A stretch of DNA of 33,731 nt from Acidobacteriaceae bacterium (GCA_027307045.1 DAHUXR010000047.1:1-33731); one strand, 5' to 3'; numbered from the stretch's first letter, positions 24,756-31,793 are shown. The notes: a model not told the origin generated them from the sequence alone. Made by a program: numbers and translations.

Positions 24756-26192
24756 TTACCCGATCTCCCGTTCACCCAATCTCTTCACCACTTTGCTCAA
24801 CTCAATCACCTCCAGCCACTCCGGGCAATCTGGCCAGTTATGCTTCCAGCACACAATCGCATGGCACCCTCTGGGGTTGTGCCGATGCAATTTGAAATTC
24901 CTGCTGTAGATCTCCAGCTCAATAAACACCAGTTCCCACTTTCCCGGCGCGACCTCTCGCTTGGCCTCGCAATCCGGAAACGCCGCCTGCAACCGCTCCA
25001 CCCGGAACCCCAGGTCCGCCGCCACAATTCCAAACAGAAATAGCACGCCTAGCTCGTTTGTCGGCGCATGCGCCATCGCCGCCAGCCCCAGCGGCTCTCC
25101 ATACACCACCGCCCGCCCACACGGTGCTTGCCCGTCAGCAAGAGCCCCGTGTCTATCCGCCAGCTCATGCATTTCCTCTGTGTTGCTTTGCGCCCTCTGG
25201 GGTTCAAGGTTTTGATCTTCATCTCGCTCTACGTTTTGATTTTGATCTTGGTTTTGATCTTGCCAATTGCTATTTGCTAATTGCCGGTTGCTGCCTTCTA
25301 ATTGCCGATTGCTCCCCTCCGGCTGACTGCTGAGTGCTGACGGCTGAATGCTTCTTTGTGCTGATTGCTGAGCGCTTCTTTCCATCGCCATCAATATCTC
25401 AATCGCCAGTGCCGCCGCCACCACCTTCCCCAACTTCATCCCGCTGTGTTGCCGATCAGTGGCCATCAGTGGTAGACATTCTGGCTCTGGCATTTCTCCA
25501 GCACCCGTGCGCCTCTGTGCGCTCTGTGGTTCCCGATTTTCATTCGTGCCGCTTCGCGTTAATTCGCGGTCAACCTCTCCGATCTGCGTCTCTCTGCGCC
25601 AATCTGCGGCAAAGTTTTCCTTTGCGTCACCGGGGCCCCCGGCAAGCACGGGTTTGGCTTGATGGGGTGGCTCGGCGTCCTCTGCGGTGAATGGTTTTTG
25701 CCAATTGCTATTTGCTGATTGCCAATTGCTCTCCTCCGGCTGAGTGCCGAGTGCTGACCGCTGAATGCTTGTTTCCAGCAGCGGAAATTTGCTCACCACA
25801 GTCTTCACCACGTCCGCCCACTCGCGCTCCAGATGAAACTCCCTTACCAGCAGCACAAACTTGTGCGCCATCTGGCTCCAGACGATGCGCGCGTGCAACG
25901 TTCCTGCATGATGGATTCCATGTTCGGAATATTCCGCGCGACTGGGCAGCCGACCCAGCTTGCGCACCACGCGCGCCCAATCCAGCGTCAGCGCGTTCAC
26001 GTCCAGCGCGCCGCCTCGCGGCCCCGGCTCCAGTCCCGCCGCCCGGACTGCCTGCCGCATCCCGCGGAAATGTTTGTACACCTGATACCAGCTGATCTTC
26101 GACGCCCGCCGAAACTCCGCCTGGCTCGGCGCGCGGCCCAGTCTCTCCGCGCATTTCTTGATCGCCGCAATAATCTCGTCTCGTTTGTGCAT
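24756..26192 (-). CDS. HEAR-repeat protein with PD-(D/E)XK-like C-terminal domain and repeat-derived linker
   Basis: The start is ATG 26192: GGAGGA (26202-26197) lies 4 bases upstream, whereas the ATG at 26270 has no such site. The 478-residue product has three parts. Residues 2-53 (IIAAIKKCAERLGRAPSQAE, then RGMRQAVRAAGL) and about 66-117 match homing-endonuclease-associated repeats, presumed DNA-binding. Residues 141-233 and 271-340 are Gln/Ser/Asn-rich and are literal translations of dispersed intergenic repeats (SNWQSANSNWQ, EGSNRQLEGSNRQLANSNWQ, QDQNQDQNQN). Residues 362-478 form a compact domain with D407 in FPDC, E425-L-E427, SRNF, HAIVCWKHNWPDCP and LEVIELSKVV, resembling a PD-(D/E)XK-type nuclease fold lacking the usual lysine. 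Function is unknown; the nuclease call is inference. Confidence 0.65.
   Translation of the reverse strand: MHKRDEIIAAIKKCAERLGRAPSQAEFRRASKISWYQVYKHFRGMRQAVRAAGLEPGPRGGALDVNALTLDWARVVRKLGRLPSRAEYSEHGIHHAGTLHARIVWSQMAHKFVLLVREFHLEREWADVVKTVVSKFPLLETSIQRSALGTQPEESNWQSANSNWQKPFTAEDAEPPHQAKPVLAGGPGDAKENFAADWRRETQIGEVDRELTRSGTNENREPQSAQRRTGAGEMPEPECLPLMATDRQHSGMKLGKVVAAALAIEILMAMERSAQQSAQRSIQPSALSSQPEGSNRQLEGSNRQLANSNWQDQNQDQNQNVERDEDQNLEPQRAQSNTEEMHELADRHGALADGQAPCGRAVVYGEPLGLAAMAHAPTNELGVLFLFGIVAADLGFRVERLQAAFPDCEAKREVAPGKWELVFIELEIYSRNFKLHRHNPRGCHAIVCWKHNWPDCPEWLEVIELSKVVKRLGEREIG
25173..25382. repeat. Dispersed repeats inside the HEAR gene, block 2 (residues 271-340)
   Basis: Repeat words seen elsewhere between genes occur here within the open frame: GCTGACTGCTGAGTGCTGAC (about 25322-25341), CCAATTGCTATTTGCTAATT (about 25263-25282) and GTTTTGATCTTGGTTTTGAT iterations (about 25240). 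All keep the - strand frame open. Confidence 0.75.
25494..25772. repeat. Dispersed repeats inside the HEAR gene, block 1 (residues 141-233)
   Basis: The block contains CCAATTGCTATTTGCTGATT (about 25701-25720), CGTCCTCTGCGGTGAATGG (about 25676-25694), CTCTGCGCCAATCTGCGGCA (about 25592-25611), TTAATTCGCGG (about 25559) and GCGCTCTGTGGTTCCCGATT (about 25519-25538). The same words make up the intergenic elements at 9552, 10383, 11726, 20328 and 21699. Confidence 0.75.
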
Positions 26193-26211
26193 GTTGTCCT
26201 CCAATAAGAAA

Positions 26212-26233
26212 GGCCACCCATTTTTGGGTGGCC
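26212..26233. promoter_or_regulatory. Perfect hairpin in the 5' leader of the HEAR gene
   Basis: GGCCACCCA (26212-26220) and TGGGTGGCC (26225-26233) form a 9-bp stem with a TTTT loop. On the - strand it ends 9 bases before the GGAGGA ribosome-binding site, so it would sit in the mRNA leader. No T-run follows on that strand. It could be a regulatory hairpin or a dispersed palindrome. Confidence 0.6.
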
Positions 26234-26789
26234 CGATTTCAAAGTTGTTTTGGTTCAGTGGCACCGGCACTCTTGCCGGTGAAAATTTAAGTACCGCCGT
26301 TTACTTGCATGATCGTGGAGCGCAGGCGGCTCGCCTGTGCGTTCAGTGTCCGTCCGAATTTTCTATGGGATCGAATCGATGAATGCAGCTCAAACACAAA
26401 AGCTAATTGCCAGCTGCTATTTGCTAACTGCTTTTTCGCACACCACGGCCACCGAACCAGGATGGCGGTCATCGCCAAGCGTGCCCATCCAACTGGCACA
26501 CTCCAAGATCCTCGGGGCCGCAGTAACTTGTGGGCGATACGATGGCCCACTGACCGCAGAGTTGCAGGCCTTTTTCCGCTTTTCACGGTCCTCCAATCTT
26601 TCGGAGGTTTCGCCGGCGCCGCTCCCGGCTAGCTTCGCCTACTATAGCGAAATCGGCACGAACAAGTCAACAGTTTTCTTCTTTAGAATCTATTATTTAA
26701 CGTCTGATAACGTGTTCAATCCGTCAAGCTGATTGCATTATTTCAAGCACCCTATCTGCCGGGTTCAAATACCCAATCGCCCCAAAACT
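26234..26789. other. Gene-free stretch upstream of the HEAR gene
   Basis: CGGCACTCTTGCCG at about 26267-26280 can form a short hairpin. CTAATTGCCAGCTGCTATTT and GCTAACTGC at about 26402-26431 belong to the AATTGCTATTTGC repeat family. Bases 26650-26720 are A+T-rich. No gene is supported on either strand. Confidence 0.45.
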
Positions 26790-27440
26790 CTACTGCGCCC
26801 GGATGGTCACGAAGACCCGGGTCTTCTCCCATTCCATGTTCAGGTCGGCGCTGTCGTTGGAATCCTGGTCCAGGGCGATGGTGAACTGCTCAACGGGCAC
26901 CACGATCTCCTGTTTCTTCATGTCCACGCGCGCCAGGTCCTGCTCCTGATGGTATTCGGTGCCCCACTGCCCGGTTTGCTTGTTGATGATGAGCTTCCAT
27001 GTGCCTTCTGAAGGGAGCGTGTACAGGGTGTAAGTGCCGGCCGGGACCTTGGCGCCGCCGATATCGAGCGCGGTGGCCGTGGTGAGCGTGGTGGCTTCAT
27101 TGGCGCCGGTACGCCAGACTTTTCCGTAGGGCGCAAGATCTGTCCCCAGTTTTCTGCCCTTAAGAGAAGGACGGCTGTAATCAATGGTGACTTTCTTGCC
27201 GTTGATGGTGCAGTCAGCGGTGCCGGGAGGGCTGGGACGCTTGCTCTTGTCTTGGGGCTGCTGCTGCGGCTGGGCGGAAGCGGCGGACGGCTGCTGAGCG
27301 GAAGTAGCGGGCGTCGACTGAGCGTTGGCGGAAGCAGTGAGCCCAGGTTGGGGAGCGGATGCAGCCATCGGCTGCGCCAGGGCGAACGCCGCGAAGATGA
27401 ATGCGCTGAGCGCTAGTGCGGAAAAATGTTTGATGGTCAT
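26790..27440 (-). CDS. DUF2911 domain secreted protein
   Basis: The 216-residue protein has a Sec signal peptide (hydrophobic residues 6-22, AFALAQ) and a Gln/Ala/Ser/Pro-rich linker (about 23-72). The DUF2911 domain follows: TADCTINGKKVTIDYSRPSL, KGRKLGTDLAPYGKVWRTGA, NEATTLTTATALDIGGAKVP, AGTYTLYTLPSEGTWKLIIN and a final EWEKTRVFVTIRAQ. DUF2911 proteins are common in Bacteroidetes and Acidobacteriota and have no known activity. AAAGGA about 9 bases before ATG 27440 supports the start. It is upstream of, and co-directional with, the HEAR gene but 600 bases away. Confidence 0.88.
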   Translation of the reverse strand: MTIKHFSALALSAFIFAAFALAQPMAASAPQPGLTASANAQSTPATSAQQPSAASAQPQQQPQDKSKRPSPPGTADCTINGKKVTIDYSRPSLKGRKLGTDLAPYGKVWRTGANEATTLTTATALDIGGAKVPAGTYTLYTLPSEGTWKLIINKQTGQWGTEYHQEQDLARVDMKKQEIVVPVEQFTIALDQDSNDSADLNMEWEKTRVFVTIRAQ

Positions 27441-27571
27441 GATGAATTGTCCTTTCCTGAAAGGGTTCCATTATCGCGCAGCCGGGCCGCAGGTGGCCAG
27501 CAGCCGGCGGACGTCATCGCGCCAGCGATGAGCCTTTCGACAAAACTGTGCCGCTACCCAGCGTTGGGAGC

Positions 27572-28216
27572 TTACTTGCCCTTCAGCGCGGCGCAGGCGG
27601 CGTTGAAATCCGATTTGCCGCCTTCCTGCAGGGTAAGAGGCACCACCTCTTGTTTGTAAGGACGCATATGGTGATTCGTGACCAGCGCGCCGCCGGGATC
27701 AAAAGCGCGGTTGAGCGAGCCGCCGTCGTCAAGCACCAGGTCAGGGTTGTTCCACTTGCCCCGGAAATCAAGCGATGGCGCGGTGCTGCCGCTGAAGGTG
27801 GAGTAATTGGAGGCATAAATATGCGCCGTCTTACCCTGAAGATCGATGCCGTGAGGGTTTTGAAAGTCGCCGCCAAGCCTGAGGTTGAATTTTTCTCCGC
27901 GCGGGGTGCAAATCACGGCGTTGCCGGTAACATGCGTCAGTCCCATGTGCCTGCCGGTCTTGGGAGAAAAGGTCATCAACACGGCGTAGTCGCCGGCGAT
28001 ATTGGAATGCATCCGCCCCCAGCCCGACCACTGCGGGATGATGTGGAAATGGCCGCCCATATAAAAGCCCCACGGCGTAAAAACTGCCATGATGCCCATG
28101 AGCACCGCGACGCCAAACACAAGCGCGGCCAGGACCTGCACCACGCATCCGTGGCCGGCCTTGCGTGGCGCTGGCATTCCTGGCGGGAAAGACGAAGGAT
28201 TCAAACCGTGCTCCAT
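27572..28216 (-). CDS. Membrane-anchored protein, paralogue 2 of 2
   Basis: The 214-residue protein shares its whole layout with the product of 22918-23553: a membrane segment (about residues 24-46), then TPWGFYMGGHFHIIPQWSGW, GRMHSNIAGDYAVLMTF, CTPRGEKFNLRLGGDFQNP, FRGKWNNPDLVLDDGGSLNR, and LTLQEGGKSDFNAACAALKG. Conserved islands such as RGKWNNPDLVLDD are identical in both copies. The family is unrecognised. The start at ATG 28216 lacks a good ribosome-binding site; the ATG 13 codons later is an alternative. It is transcribed away from the Mo/W operon. The 131 bases between it and the DUF2911 gene show no terminator. Confidence 0.7.
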   Translation of the reverse strand: MEHGLNPSSFPPGMPAPRKAGHGCVVQVLAALVFGVAVLMGIMAVFTPWGFYMGGHFHIIPQWSGWGRMHSNIAGDYAVLMTFSPKTGRHMGLTHVTGNAVICTPRGEKFNLRLGGDFQNPHGIDLQGKTAHIYASNYSTFSGSTAPSLDFRGKWNNPDLVLDDGGSLNRAFDPGGALVTNHHMRPYKQEVVPLTLQEGGKSDFNAACAALKGK

Positions 28217-28284
28217 GGCGGCTGATTGAACGGCAGTAAGTGTACCGCAACGCGGGTACCGGATTTAGCAGCGGTTAGATGTGG

Positions 28285-28316
28285 TTGACAGTATTGATTT
28301 GAATCGTATTAAATCA
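28285..28316 (+). promoter_or_regulatory. Candidate promoter and operator of the Mo/W transport operon
   Basis: TTGACA (28285-28290, a consensus -35) is followed after 16 bases by TATTAA (28307-28312). A dyad TGATTT-N10-AAATCA (28295-28316) overlaps the spacer and -10 box. It could be the site of the HTH-TOBE regulator encoded downstream. It does not match the Escherichia coli ModE box. Confidence 0.55.
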
Positions 28317-28342
28317 TATATCCCCCCAGGAGCAACTGCAAA

Positions 28343-29374
28343 TTGCAATACTGCGCCACTTTGCCTGCAAGATCATCTGCCGCCCTGACGCGACGCCGGC
28401 TTCTTGCGCGCGCGTTGACGTTCGGCGCGGGCGCGGCGTTCGGCTTCCGGCCACTATCGGCGCTGGCGGATTCATTGTCCCCGCTCGATGTGGCCTACGC
28501 GGGATCCATGGGATCGCTGATGGAAGGCCCGTTGAAATCGTTAGCGGCGCAGGCCCTTAATCTCGACCTGCATGGCCGCGCTCAGGGTTCCAACGCGCTG
28601 GCCCAGTTGATCGTAGGCGGCAGCATTCGCCCGGACGTTTTTATCTCCGTGACACCCGCTCCCATGTTGACGGTGTTGCGCGCCGGCAAAGCTGAGATCG
28701 CACAGCCCATCGCGCGCACGGAGATGGTGATAGCGTACAGTCCGAAAAGCAAATTTGCGGAGAAGTTCGCAGTCGCCGCACGGATCGCGGGCAGTGAGAT
28801 ATTAGGTCCCGTGCCAGCCGGAATAAAAGAGGATCGCCGGCCTGGCCCTGCCGTTACGTGGTGGCAACTGCTGCAGGAACCCGGCTTACGCTTCGGCCGC
28901 ACCGATCCCGTTACCGATCCGCAGGGCCGCAACATTATTTTTACGCTGATGCTGGCTGAGAAACTTCTTAGGCGTCCCGGCATGGCGGCAAAGATTCTTG
29001 GGCCCACCATCAACCCGCAGCAGATCTTTACTGAGCCCACCGTCCAGGCGCGATTGCAAAGCGGTGAGCTCGATGCCGCATCGGCATACAAAACGCAGCC
29101 TGGCCCTTTCAATCTTCCTTACATCGCGCTGCAACCGGAAATCAACCTGAGCGGAGAGCGCGTCCATGCCGATCATCCTGAAATCAGCCTGACTGTGAAC
29201 GGCAAAACGTATCAGCCTGAGCCGCTGATCTTTTACGCCGCCGCGCTGAAAGATGCGCCCAGCAAAAAAGGCGCAGAGGCTTTCGTCGAATGGCTCACGG
29301 GCGCGGAAGCGCAGGCTATCTTCCGCCGCTATCACTATGGTCCTTCCGGAGCAGCCTCCGGACTACGCGCATGA
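28343..29374 (+). CDS. Molybdate/tungstate ABC transporter substrate-binding protein
   Basis: The 343-residue protein begins at TTG 28343 with AGGAG (28328-28332) upstream. It carries a twin-arginine-like signal, TRRRLLARALTFGAGAAFGF. The mature part has the ModA/WtpA layout: LDVAYAGSMGSLMEGPL with the anion-binding serine, RAQGSNALAQLIVGGSIRPD, VFISVTPAPM, then TEMVIAYSPKS, FGRTDPVTDPQGRNIIFTL and SGELDAASAYKTQPGPFNLP. The layout is closer to the archaeal/WtpA type than to classical ModA. It delivers the oxyanion to the permease. Its TGA overlaps the ATG of the permease gene (ATGA), indicating translational coupling. Molybdate versus tungstate cannot be decided by eye. Confidence 0.85.
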   Translation: MQYCATLPARSSAALTRRRLLARALTFGAGAAFGFRPLSALADSLSPLDVAYAGSMGSLMEGPLKSLAAQALNLDLHGRAQGSNALAQLIVGGSIRPDVFISVTPAPMLTVLRAGKAEIAQPIARTEMVIAYSPKSKFAEKFAVAARIAGSEILGPVPAGIKEDRRPGPAVTWWQLLQEPGLRFGRTDPVTDPQGRNIIFTLMLAEKLLRRPGMAAKILGPTINPQQIFTEPTVQARLQSGELDAASAYKTQPGPFNLPYIALQPEINLSGERVHADHPEISLTVNGKTYQPEPLIFYAAALKDAPSKKGAEAFVEWLTGAEAQAIFRRYHYGPSGAASGLRA

Positions 29375-30144
29375 GTACGTCACGCCACTGGATGGCCCGC
29401 GGTTTCTCGGCGCTGTTTGCGCTGGCGTTGTTGTATCCGTTTACCGCGCTGCTTGCTCGCATTGGCCCATGGCAATGGGGCGCGGAAGTTCGCGGCCCAG
29501 CGCTGGCATCTGTCCGTGTTTCGCTTCTGCTCACCGGCTTTGCGATGGTGATCATTGTCGCCGTGGGCACGCCGGTCGCCGCTTACATTGCGCGCTGCTC
29601 CACTCGCGAGCGTCTCTGGTGGCAAGCCATCTTGCTGGTTCCGATTCTTCTGCCGCCTCTTGCGCTCGGCATTCTGCTCACGCTGGCCTTTGGTCCGTAC
29701 GGTTCTCTTGGCGCGATTCTTGAGCATCTTGACCTGCGCCTAACCAACAGCGCCGCTGCTTTTATCGTCACGCAGATTTATGTCGGCATGGGTTATTACG
29801 TTCTGGGCGCCGTCGCCGCGTTTGACGCCGTTCCGACGATCCTGCAAAAGCAGGCAGCTCTGCTTGGCCTTCCGCCGGCAAAAGTTTTTCTGCGCGTCAC
29901 TTTGCCGCTCTCGCGTTTGGGACTGGCGGTGGCCCTCAGCATCGCCTGGGTTCGCGCCATAGGAGAATTTGGCGCAGTTGTCGTCACCGCTTATTATCCT
30001 TCCGGCATGCCAGTGCAATTGTGGGTGAACCTGCAAAGCTTTGGATTGCCCGCGGTGATGCCGCTGCTGGTTGTCTTTCTGGCCGTCGCGCTGCCGCTGC
30101 CGTGGCTGGTGCATGTGCTGGCCCAGAGAAATCGCCATGCTTAA
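29371..30144 (+). CDS. Molybdate/tungstate ABC transporter permease, ModB-like
   Basis: Starting at ATG 29371, which overlaps the stop of the binding-protein gene, the permease has 257 residues with about six membrane segments. Typical blocks are the VRVSLLLTGFAMVIIVAVGT and PVAAYIARCSTRERLWWQ starts, LVPILLPPLALGILLTLAFG, and the EAA loop: ILQKQAALLGLPPAKVFLRV, LPLSRLGLAVALSIAWVRAI, then GEFGAVVVTAY. This GEFGA motif is characteristic of sulfate/molybdate permeases. It forms the inner-membrane channel with the ATPase whose gene overlaps its 3' end. The longer frame from 29290 runs inside the upstream gene and is not used. Confidence 0.92.
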   Translation: MSTSRHWMARGFSALFALALLYPFTALLARIGPWQWGAEVRGPALASVRVSLLLTGFAMVIIVAVGTPVAAYIARCSTRERLWWQAILLVPILLPPLALGILLTLAFGPYGSLGAILEHLDLRLTNSAAAFIVTQIYVGMGYYVLGAVAAFDAVPTILQKQAALLGLPPAKVFLRVTLPLSRLGLAVALSIAWVRAIGEFGAVVVTAYYPSGMPVQLWVNLQSFGLPAVMPLLVVFLAVALPLPWLVHVLAQRNRHA

Positions 30145-30844
30145 AGCCCACATCATCAAAAACCGCCGCGACCTGGAGGTCAACGTCACTCTGGAACTGG
30201 AACCCGGCACCGCCGTGGGATTGTTCGGCGCGTCTGGCGCGGGCAAGAGCACAGTGCTTGCATGCATCGCCGGCATTGAGCAGCCCGATGACGGCTTTGT
30301 GCAGCTCAACGGCCTCCAACTTTTTCCGCCTTCGCTGCCGCTGCATCGCCGCGCACTCGGCTACATGACGCAGGAGCCCGGCCTCTTCCCTCACCTGAGC
30401 GTCAGTGAAAATATTTATTTTGGAATTGCAAAAGCTCTGGCCGCCACCGCGCGGCAACAGCAATGGATCGCCACTTTGCGCGATCGCCTGCAACTTGACC
30501 CGCTGTGGCACGCACCCGCCGCGCTCATCTCCGGCGGACAGGCGCGCCGCGTTGCTTTGGCGCGGATGCTTGCGCGCAAGCCGCCTCTCGTCCTGCTCGA
30601 CGAACCTTTTGCCGGGCTCGACCGCCAGCTTGTCCGCGAGTTGATTGACGATCTCATCTTCTGGAGCCGGCAGATCGGCTTCAGCATGATCGCCGTCGAT
30701 CATCAGGCCGAAGTATTGAAGCGTCTCTGCCCACAGCAGGCCATCGTGCTTGAGCAAGGCAAAATCGTGCAGCGTGGCACGTGGACTGAACTTTACAACG
30801 CACCGGCGACACCGCTGCTGGGATCGTTGCTGGCGCCGCTGTGA
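30137..30844 (+). CDS. Molybdate/tungstate ABC transporter ATPase, ModC-like without TOBE domain
   Basis: The start is ATG 30137, overlapping the permease stop (TAA 30142-30144) by 8 bases. The 235-residue ATPase has Walker A GASGAGKS (31-38), the Q-loop glutamine Q79 (YMTQEPGLFPHLSVSENIYF), the signature ISGGQARR (131-138), Walker B LVLLDEP (151-157) and a VDH switch histidine. Classical ModC carries a C-terminal molybdate-binding TOBE domain of about 130 residues. Here the protein ends right after the ATPase domain, and a TOBE domain appears instead in the regulator 154 bases downstream. It powers oxyanion import. Two REP hairpins lie after the stop. Confidence 0.9.
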   Translation: MLKAHIIKNRRDLEVNVTLELEPGTAVGLFGASGAGKSTVLACIAGIEQPDDGFVQLNGLQLFPPSLPLHRRALGYMTQEPGLFPHLSVSENIYFGIAKALAATARQQQWIATLRDRLQLDPLWHAPAALISGGQARRVALARMLARKPPLVLLDEPFAGLDRQLVRELIDDLIFWSRQIGFSMIAVDHQAEVLKRLCPQQAIVLEQGKIVQRGTWTELYNAPATPLLGSLLAPL

Positions 30845-30865
30845 GAATAAATGACATTTGGGGAC

Positions 30866-30927
30866 CGCAGCCGCCCTCGGCTGCGCCCATGTTTCTTGAT
30901 CGTCGATCGCAGCCGCCCTCGGCTGCG
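30866..30927. repeat. Pair of tandem REP hairpins
   Basis: Two identical hairpins, CGCAGCC-GCCCTC-GGCTGCG, lie at 30866-30885 and 30908-30927 in the same orientation, 42 bases apart. Flanking wording is also similar (GGACCGCAG and GATCGCAG). The loop and stem match the REP hairpins beside the RAYT remnant at 24051-24463. No T-run follows. Confidence 0.8.
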
Positions 30928-30998
30928 CACACATTTCCGGATCGTGGACCGATTGAACCTCGTGAGAGCGTTCTTATGAGACAAAAGGAGTTGACGCA

Positions 30999-31424
30999 AT
31001 GCGATCTGAACCGCCAAAAAAACTTTATCCTCTGCGCGATGCATGCAAGGTCCTGGGCGTGAGTTATCCCGCGCTCAAACAGTGGATCTACAAAGGCAAA
31101 ATCAAGACCGTAAAAACTCCTGGCGGACATCATCGCATTCCAGAAACGGAAATTGACCGCCTGCTGCCCGCCGTTCCACAACGCGGTACCGTACAAACGC
31201 GAAGAGAAAGTTTCCGCACCATCAGCGGACGCAACCAACTTGTGGGACGCGTCGTGGAGTTAAAGATCGAAGGCCTGATGGCGCAGGTCACGCTCTCCAT
31301 CGGCGGCCAGCGCCTCACCGCCATCATCACCGCCGACGCGGTGCGCGAGATGCGACTGGAAAAAGGCCAGATCGCCGCCGCCCTGGTTAAATCAACGGAC
31401 GTGATGGTGATGAGAGCGCGGTAG
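30999..31424 (+). CDS. MerR-like HTH plus TOBE (Mop) domain regulator, ModE-like in role
   Basis: The 141-residue protein joins two domains. Residues 8-57 (LYPLRDACKVLGVSYPALKQ, WIYKGKIKTVKTPGGHHRIP, ETEIDRLL) form a MerR/excisionase-type winged helix. Residues 76-138 (SGRNQLVGRVVELKIEGLMA, QVTLSIGGQRLTAIITADAV, a GQIAAALVKSTDVMV end) form a molybdate-binding TOBE/Mop domain. Classical ModE uses a LysR-like winged helix with two TOBE domains; this is a compact alternative. Its position after the transporter genes suggests it senses Mo/W and controls the operon, but that is inference. An AGGAG site (about 30987-30991) lies before ATG 30999. Dimers or higher oligomers would be needed to bind oxyanion. 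Confidence 0.85.
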   Translation: MRSEPPKKLYPLRDACKVLGVSYPALKQWIYKGKIKTVKTPGGHHRIPETEIDRLLPAVPQRGTVQTRRESFRTISGRNQLVGRVVELKIEGLMAQVTLSIGGQRLTAIITADAVREMRLEKGQIAAALVKSTDVMVMRAR

Positions 31425-31793
31425 CGCTGCCAAGTCCGGAAAACTTTACAGACATTGATCTTCTTGAGAGCGATACAAGTGTCAGGGCACGACTTTAGTC
31501 GTGCCGTAACGATGCCCGTAACCCTCTGTCATCCTGAGCGACTCCGAGGAAGCAACGCGAACCGAGGAGGAGTCGAAGTATCCCAAGAATGTTTCCCCGT
31601 ACCATGCCGCCGCAAGGCGTTCTACCGATAAATCCTCAAGCAAAACAGGTGTCAACACGAGTTCAATCGTCGCATAAGTGCCTCAAATTCACTCGGGCTT
31701 TAGTCCTTGGCTAAAGAATCACCGCGTCGTCGGTTGCTGCTGCGTTACCTAATGTAATTGACAGCCACGCCCGAATTGCCTACGCTTTGGCAT
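31425..31793. repeat. Intergenic stretch with palindromes and dispersed repeats
   Basis: GGCACGACTTTAGTCGTGCC (31486-31505) is a perfect 9-bp stem with a TT loop. At 31529-31583 a GTCATCCTGAGCGACTCC ... GAGTCGAAGTATCCC repeat has an internal stem CGACTCC/GGAGTCG (31539-31545, 31569-31575). GGGCTTTAGTCC at 31695-31706 is an imperfect hairpin with the same CTTTA core. No gene is seen. Confidence 0.6.

Noticed and set aside
24466-25043. Overlapping + strand open frames around the HEAR gene 3' end
   Set aside because: They translate repeat sequence and the antisense of the HEAR domain; no start sites.
25173-25772. CRISPR-like array
   Set aside because: The repeated words vary in length, spacing and order, and there are no uniform repeats with unique spacers; they are mixed dispersed repeats.
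30866-30927. Rho-independent terminator after the Mo/W ATPase gene
   Set aside because: The hairpins have no T-run and match the REP family, so they are listed as repeats instead.
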